Shown one piece after another: positions 32,715 to 44,559 of a DNA stretch of 64,000 bases (its first letter is position 1; the number at the start of each line of letters is the position of its first letter). The stretch spans positions 1,774,925 to 1,838,924 of the forward strand of contig CM060463.1 in assembly GCA_030544235.1 (NCBI GenBank), given 5' to 3'. The translations under genes and the position numbers were made by a program. This DNA comes from Lepturacanthus savala (Eukaryota > Chordata > Actinopteri > Scombriformes > Trichiuridae). The notes under the pieces were generated by a model, which was not told the DNA's origin, searched no databases, and worked only from the letters and a program-made list of their open reading frames with translations.

Positions 32715-34030
32715 TTATGGTTTCCTGACTTTACACAACAGATACCTCTTCAGGTACTTCCTGAAAGTATTGTCTCGCACACCATAGATAATTGGACTGA
32801 TGGATCTTGGCAGGACCTGTACTATAATGTAGTTAGCAAAGAGGGAGTCTGCATAATTCTTAGGGAACCATATTAACAGAGCATCTTTCAAATGAGGCGT
32901 CAGATATGAAGACATACAAAGCAGCAGCTGAAACCCATGGAGGATGATAGTGTTCCTGGCTTTCTTTGCATCACTGCTAGCTGTCTTTGCAGTGAACAGG
33001 ACCTTGAAGTAAGTGTAAAAGATGGTGATCCAGACTATAACTAGAAACACTGAATATGAGATATTCCTCTTCTTGATTATGTGAGGGTGTTTAAAGACAA
33101 TTTCCCTGAGGCAGAATACTTGGGAATAAAAAAAGTCCAGCGGCTCTGTGACCAAGGTAATGAATAGATCAGGAAGAGCAGAGGCAAGGCTTGGCATCCA
33201 GATTAAACCGATCATTATCAAAGTTCTCTTGACAGTACAGATCTGTGCGTGGCGGAGGGGGAGGCAGATGGCGATGTAGCACTCCACTGCCATGCAGGCC
33301 AGGTTCAGAGGAGTGTTTTCAGTGGTGATGATAGCAAGCAGGATGAAGATGCAGCAGACAGAGACATTAATTCTGTAGAGGGTGTAGCTGATGACAAACA
33401 GCGTGATGGTCACAGTCATTACAATCATGTCGTTGATCACGAGGTGAATGAAAAGGATGTAACGAGGATTCATGTAGAAGATCTGGATGGTGGGAAAGAA
33501 AAGTACAGCGAAAGGAAGAAAAAGCATTGAAAATATTTGCAAACTCTGGGAGGCCAAAGCTTTGAGTTTGAGGCAGGGCCTTTACAAGTTAACAATGGGA
33601 TTTTAGAAAGAAATTAACAAAAAACTCTAAACTCAAACTAACCAAAACTCTAGATTTAAAAACTCCATTTCATCAACCAGTGGGTGAAATAAAAGAAAGC
33701 AATTCCACTATTGTCCTATAATTTCTTTCATAAATTCATTATTAGTGGTTACATATCATTAAAGAAAAAGAGAACCTTCCCACTTTCAGCAGCTGAATGA
33801 AAAAAACTGCCTTTTGGCCTCTAACAGTTAAGCTCAAACATTAAACTGCAAAAAGAAAAATCCTTGAAAGAATATCAGACCTGGTGTTTACGGAAGGTGT
33901 GAATGAGGCTGGCATTGATGTAATTGAGAGAAATCCCGAGAACCACAACAATCACATTCTTGGCCACAGCTTTGGCGAAGGCGTCTCGATACTGTACAAC
34001 CACTGTCACGTTGGCAGCTGACCCACTCAT
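32715..34030 (-). CDS. odorant receptor 131-2-like, gene 9 (group C)
   Basis: 305 aa from exons 33881-34030 (50 codons) and 32715-33482 (255 codons plus stop); intron 398 bp, donor CAG|GTCTGA, acceptor CCATCCAG|ATCTTC. The N-terminus MSGSAANVTVVVQYRDAF lacks the usual MN start but keeps NVT. TM2 reads NDMIVMTVTITLFV, shared in type with genes 12 and 14 (IVLTVTITLF) and not with the IQLILT genes. TM4 is atypical (WMPSLASALPDLFITLV). ECY and SPIIYG are present; the tail ends KVRKP. The ORF can be read back through the intron to an upstream ATG, but splicing to exon one is better supported. Confidence 0.9.
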
Positions 34031-34764
34031 CTCTTGACAGCTGAAGACTTAAAGAAGAAAGAAAAGACAGCTATTTTTTAGTTACGGGTAAATATGATAG
34101 ATCCTGCAAGAAATAATCATCAATCATTTCCTCTTTTACTTTCAAAACATCAGAAACACAGACTAAAAGAAGGTAACAAACTACATGTCTGACCCTTCTT
34201 AGATATATTGTCTAGATTAAAGAAAAGTCAAATTCACTCAGAATGAGAGTAAGAGACATACACAATTAATGTGTACTGTAATAGAAACTCACATTGAATA
34301 GGTGAAGCTAGTTTGAAAATAATAATTATATTACATTTGTATAGCAATGTAACATAACAGTAAATCAGTAAATCAAACATATTAGAATGATAACAATTTA
34401 GATTCAGTTATTCTGATTGAAAACTATTAATGTGTGCTTTATAATCTGTCAGAAACGTAGAGAACAGAGGTTGTTTCCAACTGGATTGTCTAAAGTGACT
34501 CAAATGTATTAACATGATAAAGAAATGCATCAGCCACAAGAGAATCAACTTAGAAATTAAAAATCAACCAAAAAGAAAACAGTGAGTCAAATATGTTTGA
34601 ATAAATATCATCAGGTTTGAACAGTGTGATAAACACAATTACAATGACAGAACAGTATAAAAAAATTATAAACTTCAGTGTAGTCTCAGAGTCTGCAGCC
34701 TTTGCAGAAATGAGACTAACACCCACAGCGTGAAGAGACAGCAGATCTAGTAATTGGTAGTTAC

Positions 34765-34826
34765 CCTCTTTGAAACATGTAAACCAGCACCAACAATATG
34801 ACTCCAGGAAATATGACTATATATCT
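34765..34826 (-). promoter_or_regulatory. diverged TATA box and leader exon, gene 9
   Basis: Minus-strand GATATATAGTCATATTTCC (TATA 34817-34825), GGAGTCATATTGTTGGTG, then CAAAGAGG|GTAACT (exon edge 34765). It aligns base by base with the group C promoter block but is clearly the most diverged copy. Confidence 0.5.
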
Positions 34827-34851
34827 GATGTGTTCGGTACAACCTGGGATT

Positions 34852-34878
34852 TGTGTGTGTGTGTGTGTGTGTGTGTGT
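34852..34878. repeat. (TG)n microsatellite
   Basis: About 27 bp of TG repeat just upstream of the gene 9 promoter. Confidence 0.9.
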
Positions 34879-34879
34879 C

Positions 34880-36652
34880 AATTGGACAAAGCTGAATTGT
34901 AAATGGTAATATAAAAAGTTTTCATTCATTTATAAACTCATAAATACCAATTTAGTCAACAATGTAATATAATTTCAACTCCAAAAAACAAGCACATTAG
35001 CATTAAATAAGGTGTTTTCATAGCCTTGGTGATTTTTGTAGAATGAGAGGGAAAAGTATGTAAAAAAAAGTATGTAAAAAAAATCTGACACCAGTTAAAA
35101 TACAATACAATCACTTTTCTAATTGACACTGAATTGACAAAAAACACACAACAAGCAGGCTCTAATTAAATTATGATTTAAACACAACACTGGTTTGTAC
35201 GAATGTGCTGTTGATGTTTCATACCCAGCATCACCTGATCATCACCTGAAATGGTTTTCGCCTCATATTTGTGCCTCATCAGGGTTAATTAGTGTAATTT
35301 TTTGCTTCATCAATCAGTGCAAAGGGTGGCTATTTTGAGGAAACTAGAATATAAAACATGTTTTCAGTTATTTTACTTTTTTTTTGTTAAGTACATAACA
35401 CCATAAATATGTGTTCATTCATAGTTTTGATGCCTTCAGTGAGAATCTTGCCTCAAAATGGAGAAATTAGGCATTGAATATATATAGATAAACTACTAAA
35501 ATTCATAAAAATGTATTAGATAATATTAAATAAATAGGTAAAGTATACATTGTAAATAAGTAGTTACAGATAAATAGTTAAAATATTGTAATCTACTAAA
35601 CTTTTTCAAGTTAATACAGAATTCCATCAATCTGTTTCATGGTCCTCTTTAGTTTATGAAATTCATTATCCCAGACATTTTTAACCATGTACATGAATTG
35701 GAAGTGTTTCCTTTATTCCTGATCTTAAATCTCTGCACATCAATGAATTCCCCATGTGTGAAAACATAAAAGCATGTTACATTAATGGTTTTTACCTTCT
35801 ACAGTCAAGAAGATAGTGATTGAACAGAAAAACCTTTCAAAACCTCTATAAAATATATACCAAAAACATGAAATGCCTTCAGAGTTTATCTTGTTGAAAA
35901 CTGAACCTAACTAATATGCTGACTCAGTGGTGGTGAATTCAGTGGCGAATCTTCTCAAATACTGTGGTAATTGTGGGGTTTTTTTTTAACAGGGAACATC
36001 ACAAACAGCATTGATCAGGACTTGTTCAGCTGAATACACAATAGGCAGTACTCTACTCTGCATTAAGGACATTTACATCAGGTGCTGCAGGAATAAGGCA
36101 AAGAGGCTCTCTATTAGTTTTGAATTCTTAACTCTAGATTTTGAGGTTACACCTCCTATTGTTCCAAATCACATCTTCTGGTGGGTAAAGACCAAACAAT
36201 TTGCTTAAACAATGAATCAAATTTAATACACCAAAAACTACATAATGAGGAAAAAGGCGAGTCATTTTAAAATTACAAATACAAATAATTGAAAAGCAGA
36301 AAAAAAACAGAAAAAATAAAATTGCCAACCTCAATATTAAAGCACCACTTTTATACAGAAATGATCAGTTTATTCAACTCATTCATGAATACAATGTTTA
36401 AAAAATGTTGCTTCTATGCTATAAATTCATTAACAGTAGTTTAAGTTATTAAATTTTGAACCAACTTGAAGCTAATGAATTTCTCCTTTATAACAGTATC
36501 TTGTAAACAGTGAATCAACTCACATATATCAAATTTAAATGTATATAGCACACATACATTTAACAGCAAAGAAGGGCACAATAACTTGAAGGGACTGAGA
36601 CGTATGTTTAGGAAATCCTGTATCATTTTTTGAAAGACTCTATTATAGTTGC
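34880..36652. other. intergenic, no gene seen
   Basis: AT-rich spacer with no recognised gene. At 35240-35330 the text CACCTGAAATGGTTTTCGCCTC and GTGCCTCATCAGGG looks like part of an interspersed repeat. The last 200 bases resemble other group C 3' flanks. Confidence 0.45.
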
Positions 36653-38039
36653 TTATTGTTTGCTGACTTTACAGAACAGATACCGCTTCAGGTACTTCCT
36701 GAAAGTATTGTCCCTTATACCATAGATGATTGGACTAATGGATCTTGGCAGGACCTGTACACTAATGTAGTAAGTAAAGAGGGCATCTGCATAATTCTTT
36801 GGAAACCATTTCACCAAAATACTTAATAACTGGGGGGCAATATATGTTGTCATACACAGCAGCAGCTGAAACCCATGGAGGATGATAGTGTTCCTGGCTT
36901 TCTTTACATCTTTGCTGGCTGTCTTTGCAGTGAACAAAATTTTTAAGTAAGTGTAAAAGATGGTGATCCAGACTAAAACTAGAAACACTGAATATGTGAC
37001 ATCCCTCTTTTTAACAATGAGAGGATGCGGGAAGGCAGTTTGTCTGAGGCAAAACACTCTGGTATAAAAAAAGTCCAGTGGCTCGGTGGCCATGGTGATG
37101 AAGAGATCAGGGAGAACAGACAAAATGGTTGTCATCCAAATTAAACCGATCAGCATTAATGTTCTCTTGACAGTACAGATCTGTACGTGGCGGAGGGGGA
37201 GGCAGATGGCGATGTAGCACTCCACCGCCATGCAGGCCAGGTTCAGAGGAGTATTTTCAGTGGTGAAAAGAGCAAGCAGGATGAAAATGCAGCAGACGGA
37301 GACGTTTATTCTGTAGAGGGTGTAGCTGATGACAAACAGAATGACGGTCAGGATCAGTTGGATCATGTCGTTGATCACCAGGTGAATAAAAAGGATGTAA
37401 CGAGGATTCATGTAGAAGATCTGGAGGTTGGAAACAAAGTATATTTTAAAAGAGGAAGATATTTCATGTTGACATTGGCAAGTATTAATTTGATGTTAAT
37501 TATTAACAGTCACACTACTTTTAAATAAGTGTGACTTTTCCCCCATTTGCACCTGAAATATGTTCCAGAAAGCAGCTGTCATCAAAAACTCTCCACTTTT
37601 TTACCCTTGTAATTAGGGCAGTCTGGCCTAAATTGTATATCACAGTATGATTTAAACATTATACATTATATATTTAAATATTTTTCTCAAATTCCAGCAC
37701 ATGATTTTACTTGAGGTGTTATAACTGATTGCTTTACGCCTTGCAACCACTGTAGGCTGACATCGTCTGTAGATTACCTTTTTCTGCTAATTGGTGGTTT
37801 CTTAAGAACTGATAATGATATAAATATTCATTTCTAGCAGATATCTTCAGTAAATTCATTAGTAGCTGTTACATGTCAGTAAAAGAACATCAGACCTGGT
37901 GTTTGCGGAAGGTGTGAATGAGGCTGGCATTGATGTAGTTGATGGAGATCCCGAGAACCACAACTATCACATTCTTGGTCACAGCTTTAGAGAAGGTGTC
38001 TCGATACTGTACAACCAACGTCACATTGGACGCATTCAT
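36653..38039 (-). CDS. odorant receptor 131-2-like, gene 10 (group C)
   Basis: 303 aa from exons 37896-38039 (48 codons, two fewer than its neighbours because the SAA triplet region is shortened: MNASNVTLVVQYRDTF) and 36653-37420 (255 codons plus stop). Intron 475 bp, donor CAG|GTCTGA, acceptor CTCCAG|ATCTTC. TM2 is NDMIQLILTVILFV; TM3 ends E115-C116-Y117, followed by LPLRHVQICTVKRT. The third loop has TASKDVKKARN, and TM6 is distinct (CMTTYIAPQLLSILVKW). SPIIYG and tail KVSKQ are present. No defect seen. Confidence 0.9.
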
Positions 38040-38284
38040 CTCTTGACACTTGAATTTATCTGTGACAAAGAGGGAACAATGTTATTCAGATATCAGAAAA
38101 TACAGTATCTGAAATAATTGTAAAATACTTAATGTAATTACATTATTAGAAAACGTTACGTTCTATTACAAAAAGAGAAGTGGACATGTGAGTGTGTATA
38201 TTGTATACTGTAGGGTGGCTTTATCACACATATATATAGAAATACATTATTAAAACTCAAATATAAAGTAGGAAACTTCAGAAA

Positions 38285-38415
38285 TCACATTTGTCGAATG
38301 CAAGTATCAGTGATTGTGCAGCATGACACCAAATGTGCATGTTACTGTCATCGTGAACAAAATAGATGATGTCTGTTACTAAATATGCTCCTGGTGTAAT
38401 AAATTATAATTTATG
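38285..38415 (+). pseudogene. decayed paralogue of the 30.4-kb plus-strand ORF
   Basis: Aligns with 30410-30530: ACTGTCATCGTGAACAAAATAGAT versus ACTGTCATTATGAATAAAACAGAT, and AATATGCTCCTGGTGTAA versus CATATGCTCCTGGTATAA. It contains stops and indels. It shows that the unexplained ORF was part of a duplicated unit. Confidence 0.4.
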
Positions 38416-38739
38416 TATACATGAAAAACACCATGATCACAAAATTCAACTGAGGGTTTTTAATTTGCATTTCAGCCACATAAAAAAGGTAAAATTTTAC
38501 ATTAAAGACTTACTTATTGCCTCATCAGAGTCAACACAGTCGCATAAATGTTGAAAGAACTAATTCTATTTAACAGCAATAGAAATTAAGAAGAAACTGT
38601 TTTCCTATGTGCATATCAGGTGATACAGTACATTAAAAAGCTAAAGGACATGAATAAACTAATGAAAACATTTCATTATCTCCTCTAAGACTTGCATTTT
38701 TCATTTTTAAGAGTGTAGAGTGCAGTAAGCAGAATTTAC

Positions 38740-38793
38740 CTTAGTTAATGCAGTAGGCACATCAACATAATGGCTGCAAATGACTTTTATGTG
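38740..38793 (-). promoter_or_regulatory. TATA-like box and leader exon, gene 10
   Basis: Minus-strand ACATAAAAGTCATTTGC (38784-38792), a weakened TATA (ATAAAA), then CAGCCATTATGTTGATGTGCC and a leader ending AACTAAG|GTAAATTC (exon edge 38740). The upstream ATG opens a seven-codon frame ending TAA at the leader end. Confidence 0.6.
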
Positions 38794-38799
38794 GTGTGG

Positions 38800-39299
38800 T
38801 TGTAAAATGTATTTGTATGTCAGGGGATGCATTCATATGATTACACTTAGTCCCATCCCACCCCAGGAGACACAGCAATTGTGAAAGTTTATTACAGTAA
38901 TCTCATCTGCAAAGTCTTCGATATGGTCTTTTAAAAAACAATAACATGTCACCCTTAATGGAAAATCTTAGCTTCTCAAGTCTAATGGACCGAAGTGACT
39001 CCTTCATCCTCCTATGGTGAGATGGAGTACACGTTTCCATTCAAGAAGAATTATCCATTTATTCTTCACATTTTATATTGATTATTGAAATCATATGCAA
39101 ATATGAATTGCAGTCAGAATGACTATTGAAATTTGGATGACCGAGTGTTGATCAGTGGAGTTTTGAATTTGAATTAAGAGAAACAAGATTTCCAGAGCAC
39201 CTCTGCCTTCTAAATGGCTGTTCTGCGTGTCTTCTTCTGAGGGAGCAGGCCTCATCAACCTTTCTTCCACCCTGGTAGGAGGGTGCTTCTTCGTGGACA
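38800..39299. other. spacer with group C 3' flank remnant
   Basis: 38955-39010 (CCCTTAATGGAAAATCTTAGC, then TCTCAAGTCTAATGGACC) is the tag found just downstream of genes 12-15. Here it is separated from gene 11 by 1.7 kb of LINE and other sequence. Nothing else recognised. Confidence 0.5.
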
Positions 39300-40470
39300 A
39301 GAAGGATCATTTCTCCTTTGCCCTGGAGCCATGTTTTCTGCAAAAAGCAGTGATCCAATCCTGAACAGCAACCCCTCAATATCCTGGCTGTAGCTAGAAA
39401 TTCTATCCATAAATGTTACAAACAGAATTGGTGACCAAGGGCAGTCCTGGTGGAGTGCAGCTTCCACTGGAAACAAGCCTGACTTACTACTGGTAATGCA
39501 CAAACTCTGACACCGGGTGTACAGGGACCAGATGCCCTGTGTCCAAGGGATTGGAACCCTATACTCTGGGAGCACCCACACAGGATCCCCAGAGTGACAT
39601 GGTCACATTCCTTCTCCAAGTCCACAAAGCACATGTAAACTGGTTAGGTGAACACCCATGCACACTTCAAGACCACACTGAGGGGAAAGACCTGGCCCAC
39701 AGTTTCACGACCAGGATGAAAACCATGCTCTTCCTCCTGAATCCAAGGTTCAACTATCCTATGCACCCTCCTCTCTAGGACCCCTGTAGGCTGAGGAGTG
39801 TGGTCCTCCTGTAGTTGGAGCACACCCACCTCTGTTCCCCTTTTTAGAAGAGGTGAACCACCACCCCGGTCTGCCAGTCCAGAGGCACCCTCTCTTCACC
39901 TGAGTGTCTACGACATGTGGCCAAAAGTCACAAAGTTGATCATTGAACTGCAGCCAAGGGCCATCCTGTTGCCAAGTGCACATGTGGACACCCTTATGCC
40001 TGAACATTGTGTTTGTTATGGACAATCACGATGAGCACAGAAGTCAAATACCAAAACACGGAGGGGGCGTTCCTCCCAATCACAACCCTCCAGGTCTCAC
40101 TATCTTTGTCCAAGCAGCATTGAAGTCCCCCAACAGAACGAGGGAGTCTCCAGAAGAAGTGCTTTCCAATACCCACTCCAAGGATTTCAAAAAGGGTGGG
40201 TACTCTGAACTACCGTTCAGTGCATAGACACAGATGACAGTCAGTACCTATCCCCACAACTAGGGAGGCTACCCTCTAGGTTACCCTCTCTCTACCCTCA
40301 CAGGCCTGGCCACAGGGTGCTTGCCATCGAGCTCCTCCCCCAGGGTTGGCTCCATGGGGGCCCCAGTGACATGTGTCTGGGCAAGAAACTAGGTTCCAAT
40401 GCTCTTCTTCATTATAAAGAGGTTTTAAGCTGCACTTTGTCTGGTCCATCACCTAGGATCTGATTGCCCC
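39300..40470 (-). mobile_element. degenerate Rex1-like LINE
   Basis: Minus-strand fragments in order: endonuclease end (LPRSVGGLQCCLDKDSE at about 40100), RT entry region, CFVDLEKECDHV (about 39600), and FMDRISSYSQDIEGLLF plus LLFAENM where the catalytic FADD box should be (39255-39440). The mutated box and many frameshifts show it is inactive. It is the most complete LINE copy in the window and inserted downstream of gene 11, splitting that gene from its 3' flank tag. Confidence 0.75.
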
Positions 40471-40770
40471 ACATTTGGAATAAATGGATGACATTTATAA
40501 ACATAAAGCAAGCCATCTTTAAAAAGATACCATTGAAGTTTCATACTACTTTTACTTTTCTTAAATAACAGAAATGTAAGCCTCCTTTTTCTAGTGTACA
40601 TAGTTATAATTACATAGAGTGTGAGAAAGATTAAAGTACACACGAGTATTAAGGTTGTATACATGTTGATATTAGGGTCGATTTATCCTTACATATACAC
40701 AGGTTTAAGCTGTATATATTGCAGGTCACTTACACAGTTCTAAAACTAAATAACCTATTAAATAACCTTA

Positions 40771-42045
40771 TTATTTACTGACTTTACACAACAGATACCT
40801 CTTTAGGTACTTCCTGAAACTATTGTCTCGTACACCATAGATGATTGGACTGATGGATCTTGGCAGGACCTGTACTACAATGTAGATAGCAAAGAGGGAG
40901 TCTGCATAATTCTTAGGGAACAATATCAGCAGAACATCTTTCAACTGAGGGGTCAGATATGAAGACATACAAAGCAGCAGCTGAAACCCATGGAGGATGA
41001 TAGTGTTCCTGGCTTTCTTTGCATCACTGCTAGCTGCCTTTGCAGTGAACAGGACCTTGAAGTAAGTGTAAAAAATGATGAACCAGACTATAACTAGAAA
41101 CACTATATATGAGATATTCCTCTTCTTGATGATGAGAGGATGTGGAAAGACAATTTTTCTGAGGCAGAACACTTTGGAATAAAAGAAATCCAGTGGTTCA
41201 GTGGCCAAGGTTATAAAGAGATCAGGAAGAACAGATAACAAGCTTATTGTCCAGATTAAACCGATCAGCATTAACGTTCTCTTGATGGTACAGATTTGTT
41301 GGTGGCAGAGGGGGAGGCTGATGGCGATGTAGCACTCCACCGCCATGCAGGCCAGGTTCAGAGGAGTGTTTTCAGTGGTGAAAAGAGCAATAAGCGTTAA
41401 GACGCAGCAGACGGAGACATTTATTCTGTAGAGGGTGTAGCTGATGACAAACAGAAGGATGGTGAGGATCAGTTGGATCATGTCGTTGATCACGAGGTGA
41501 ATAAAAAGGATGTAACGAGGATTCATGTAGAAGATCTGGAGGTTGGAAACAAATTATGTAAAGAGAGAAAAGATTTAATAAACAAGTGACATATTTGATG
41601 TTGACATTTGCAAATATTAACTTCGATTTACACCTGAAAACTCTTAAAACAGGTTTTCAGTTGAAAAAAAAGAGGTCACTTCAAGTCTTTTTCTTAACTG
41701 TTCACTCTACTCAGTGATGATTTTAGCCAGACCTCAACCTTATATTTTTTGAGATTATTAAATCATCACTACAATTCAGTGCTCTGTTTGGTTAGACAGC
41801 AGTAATCTCAACATGTCTTTGGTTTCTTGCTTTCTAACAGGTATCTTCAGTAAATTCAATATTAGTGGTTAGATTTTATTAAGGGAACATCAGACCTGGT
41901 GTTTGCGGAAGGTGTGAATGAGGCTGGCATTGATGTAGTTGATGGAGATCCCAAGAACCACAACAAACACGTTCTTGGTCACAGCTTTAGTGAAGGCATC
42001 TCGATACTGTACAACCAACGTCACATTGGCAGCTGACACGTTCAT
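40771..42045 (-). CDS. odorant receptor 131-2-like, gene 11 (group C)
   Basis: 304 aa from exons 41896-42045 (50 codons) and 40771-41535 (254 codons plus stop); intron 360 bp, donor CAG|GTCTGA, acceptor CTCCAG|ATCTTC. The N-terminus is MNVSAANVTLVVQYRDAF and TM1 has KNVFVVVLGISINY. Around the TM3 end it reads ECYIAISLPLCHQQ: the conserved IC is IS and the loop Arg is Cys, both unique in the array. TM5 begins WFIIFYTYFKVLF. The tail lacks the last residue of its neighbours (KVSK). No stop or frameshift, but the substitutions next to the G-protein contact may affect function. Confidence 0.88.
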
Positions 42046-43291
42046 CTCTTGACAGCTGTGTTTATCTCTTACAATAGTATAAACATAATGTTATTCAGAC
42101 ATTTGAAAATACAGTGTAAAAATACTTGTAGGATACTTAATATCATTGTTATTAAAATCTTTACCTTATAGGCCCAAATACAAGGACACACATTATTTGA
42201 CAATCATACAACTTTTTTATATATATGTTGAAATATATAGAATACAATACAATACACAGTTAAGACCTAATATCTACCAATAGCCTGCATGTGACGTGTT
42301 TACGGGACAGCTACAGTTTTCTCTCTCTGTTCTGTTGACTGTCAGCAGCCTGTTGCACCAACTGAACATAATTTAGAATGTAAAATCAGCAGCATCTGCT
42401 ATGTTGTTACTGTTCAGTTTAACATTGAAGTCACCACTTTGTTCAGTTCAACATTTCTACTCAAACTACAATTAAATTACTTCACTCATAAACAAACATT
42501 GCTGCAGAGCATGTTTCACATGACCTTGATAAAACAACAAGAGACTAGTGACGGGAAGGAAACAATGGACCTGTTCTGTCAAGAAGAGAAACTGATGTAT
42601 AACACATGAAGTAGCTGACATGTAATAAAACATGTTTGTCCATCTTGGTTAATAATTCAATGATCATATTCCAATCTCTTCTGTTGTACTATACTACTGT
42701 TGTACTTTATACTATAGGATGGCTGTATCACTTTTAGTTTCTCATCTTTCTCCACCCTATGTCTTGAATAATGAGTCATTTTGCATGTAATTTCTCTAAT
42801 ATGATTTGTACCAGATTCTTATTTTTTTATTCAACCACATCATCAGAAGAAGCTACACATTAGAGTTTAGAACTTGTGCTGAGTTCATATTTGTGAGGAT
42901 TAAGACTCAGTGATAACAACACATGAGACAGTAAAACTCATCTCAGCCAGAATCCTAGAATATTCAAATCTATACTTCACTCATTGGAATTAAAAGTACT
43001 CATTTTCAGTAAAAGGGCCATGAAGTAACTGAAGAAAATATTTCATTACCACCATTAAATGTTCTAGTAAAATTGTGGGAAAAAAACACAATACCATTTC
43101 CCAGCTATAGAAATTAAGAAACATCATGAACAAACGTCTGCACAGAAATACTGTTTTTCTCTGTGCATAACAGGTGATATACAGTACAGTAAAAAGCTAA
43201 AGGACATGAATTATCTAATGAAAACATTTCATTATCATCTCTAAAACTTACATTTTTCACCTGAGTGCAGAGTACAGTAAGCAGAACTTAC

Positions 43292-43346
43292 CTTAGTCAA
43301 TGCAATATGCACATCAACACAATAGCTGCAGAAATGACTTTATATG
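43292..43346 (-). promoter_or_regulatory. TATA box and leader exon, gene 11
   Basis: Minus-strand ACATATAAAGTCATTTC (TATA 43338-43346), then TGCAGCTATTGTGTTGATGTG and a leader ending GACTAAG|GTAAGTTC (exon edge 43292). The first upstream ATG has become GTG; the second opens ATG TGC ATA TTG CAT TGA. Confidence 0.65.
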
Positions 43347-43359
43347 TGGTTAGAAAACA

Positions 43360-44240
43360 TTTACAGAATTAGGAGTGTGTGTTTTAATGTCATATGATGG
43401 AGGTAAGGGTGGTTTTTGATATGGGCAGTATGGTTATTGCCCAGGGCAATTGACATTGGAATTGGGGCGTCGTCATATCGTTGTTTTTTTTTGTTGTCTT
43501 TTTCTTATGTGTGTGCATGTCCTTGCTCCCCTGACATAATTTCTTTTGCCCAGTTTAATTGCAGGGACTGTGCTTGCTGCTGCTGAGGTTTCACACACAA
43601 CCAGTCCAAGAGGGGAGGGGGATTCAGGCCTTCTCCCTGATCCAGCCCTGACTGTTGCAGGCATGGATCTAATTGTGTAACCATACCATACATTGGCCAT
43701 ATAGATTGCATCAGTATTCAAGCAAATTTAATTCCTTGTATTATGAATCCAACGCCTAATGTTACAATTAATTTTTCTTGGGTTGTGAAAATCGTAGAAT
43801 AGGTGTTAATTGCCTACTGAACTGCAGTGTGGGTTTCGGGTAGTGGTGTAACCATACACAAAAATCATGGTTCAATACATTTCTTGATTTTGAGGTCACG
43901 GTTCTGTTCATTTTCAGTAAAGTATCGGAACAAAATGCAAAAATTTACTTGTTTATTTGCTTGTTTACCCTTTGTAAACTAACAATTTATTGTAACATTA
44001 TACAACAGAAAAATAAAATAATAGCAATGTACTGTCTGCTAATAAGTTAAGCTAACTTTTTATCAAGTAAATCAGAGCACTAACAGTTCCAGTATGAAGG
44101 CCTGTTCAGGTTTATTCAACAATTATATTTTTTGACAGAAAACTTGTCCACATTGTCAGCTGTAAGTGCAGATGACTGTGCCACAGCGGTGCAACACAAA
44201 ACCAGTTCCTGCCATACATTAATGATACTGAAGGTATTTT
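43360..44240. other. intergenic, transposon-like pieces
   Basis: No gene. 43845-43935 (GTAGTGGTGTAACCATACAC, CATGGTTCAATACAT, TGAGGTCACGGTTC) resembles the terminal region of a common fish hAT-like DNA transposon repeat. 43500-43720 is a GC-richer stretch of unknown origin. Confidence 0.45.
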
Positions 44241-44247
44241 TTACAAC

Positions 44248-44253
44248 TTTATT
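44248..44253 (-). promoter_or_regulatory. candidate polyadenylation signal, gene 12
   Basis: Minus-strand CCAATAAAGTTGTAA about 310 nt beyond the gene 12 stop. The same hexamer and context occur at the same distance beyond genes 14 and 15. Confidence 0.5.
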
Positions 44254-44559
44254 GGAAGAAAATTACAAGACATACAGATCACAGAGCAAAAGAAAGAAGG
44301 GTCTTCTCTTTTATTTCATACAATAACCCATAGTCCCCACCTACAACACACAGCGAGTGTGAAAGGTATTTACAAAAATCTGTAAAGGCTTCAATATGGT
44401 TTATACAATTATCTCCAAGTTATTTGAAAGAATTTAGTTAACCCTTACTAGAAAATCTAAACTTCTCAAGTCTAATGGACTCATGAGTTTGCTCAGAAAA
44501 TTCTGGTGATGACTGAAGTTTTACCTTTAAAAGACTTGGTTATAGTATAGAGTGGTTGC

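Noticed and set aside
32715..33557. 280-residue single-exon version of gene 9
   Set aside because: Although the hydrophobic N-terminus could look like a TM, it is unrelated to TM1 of the family and exon one at 33881-34030 is present with good splice signals.
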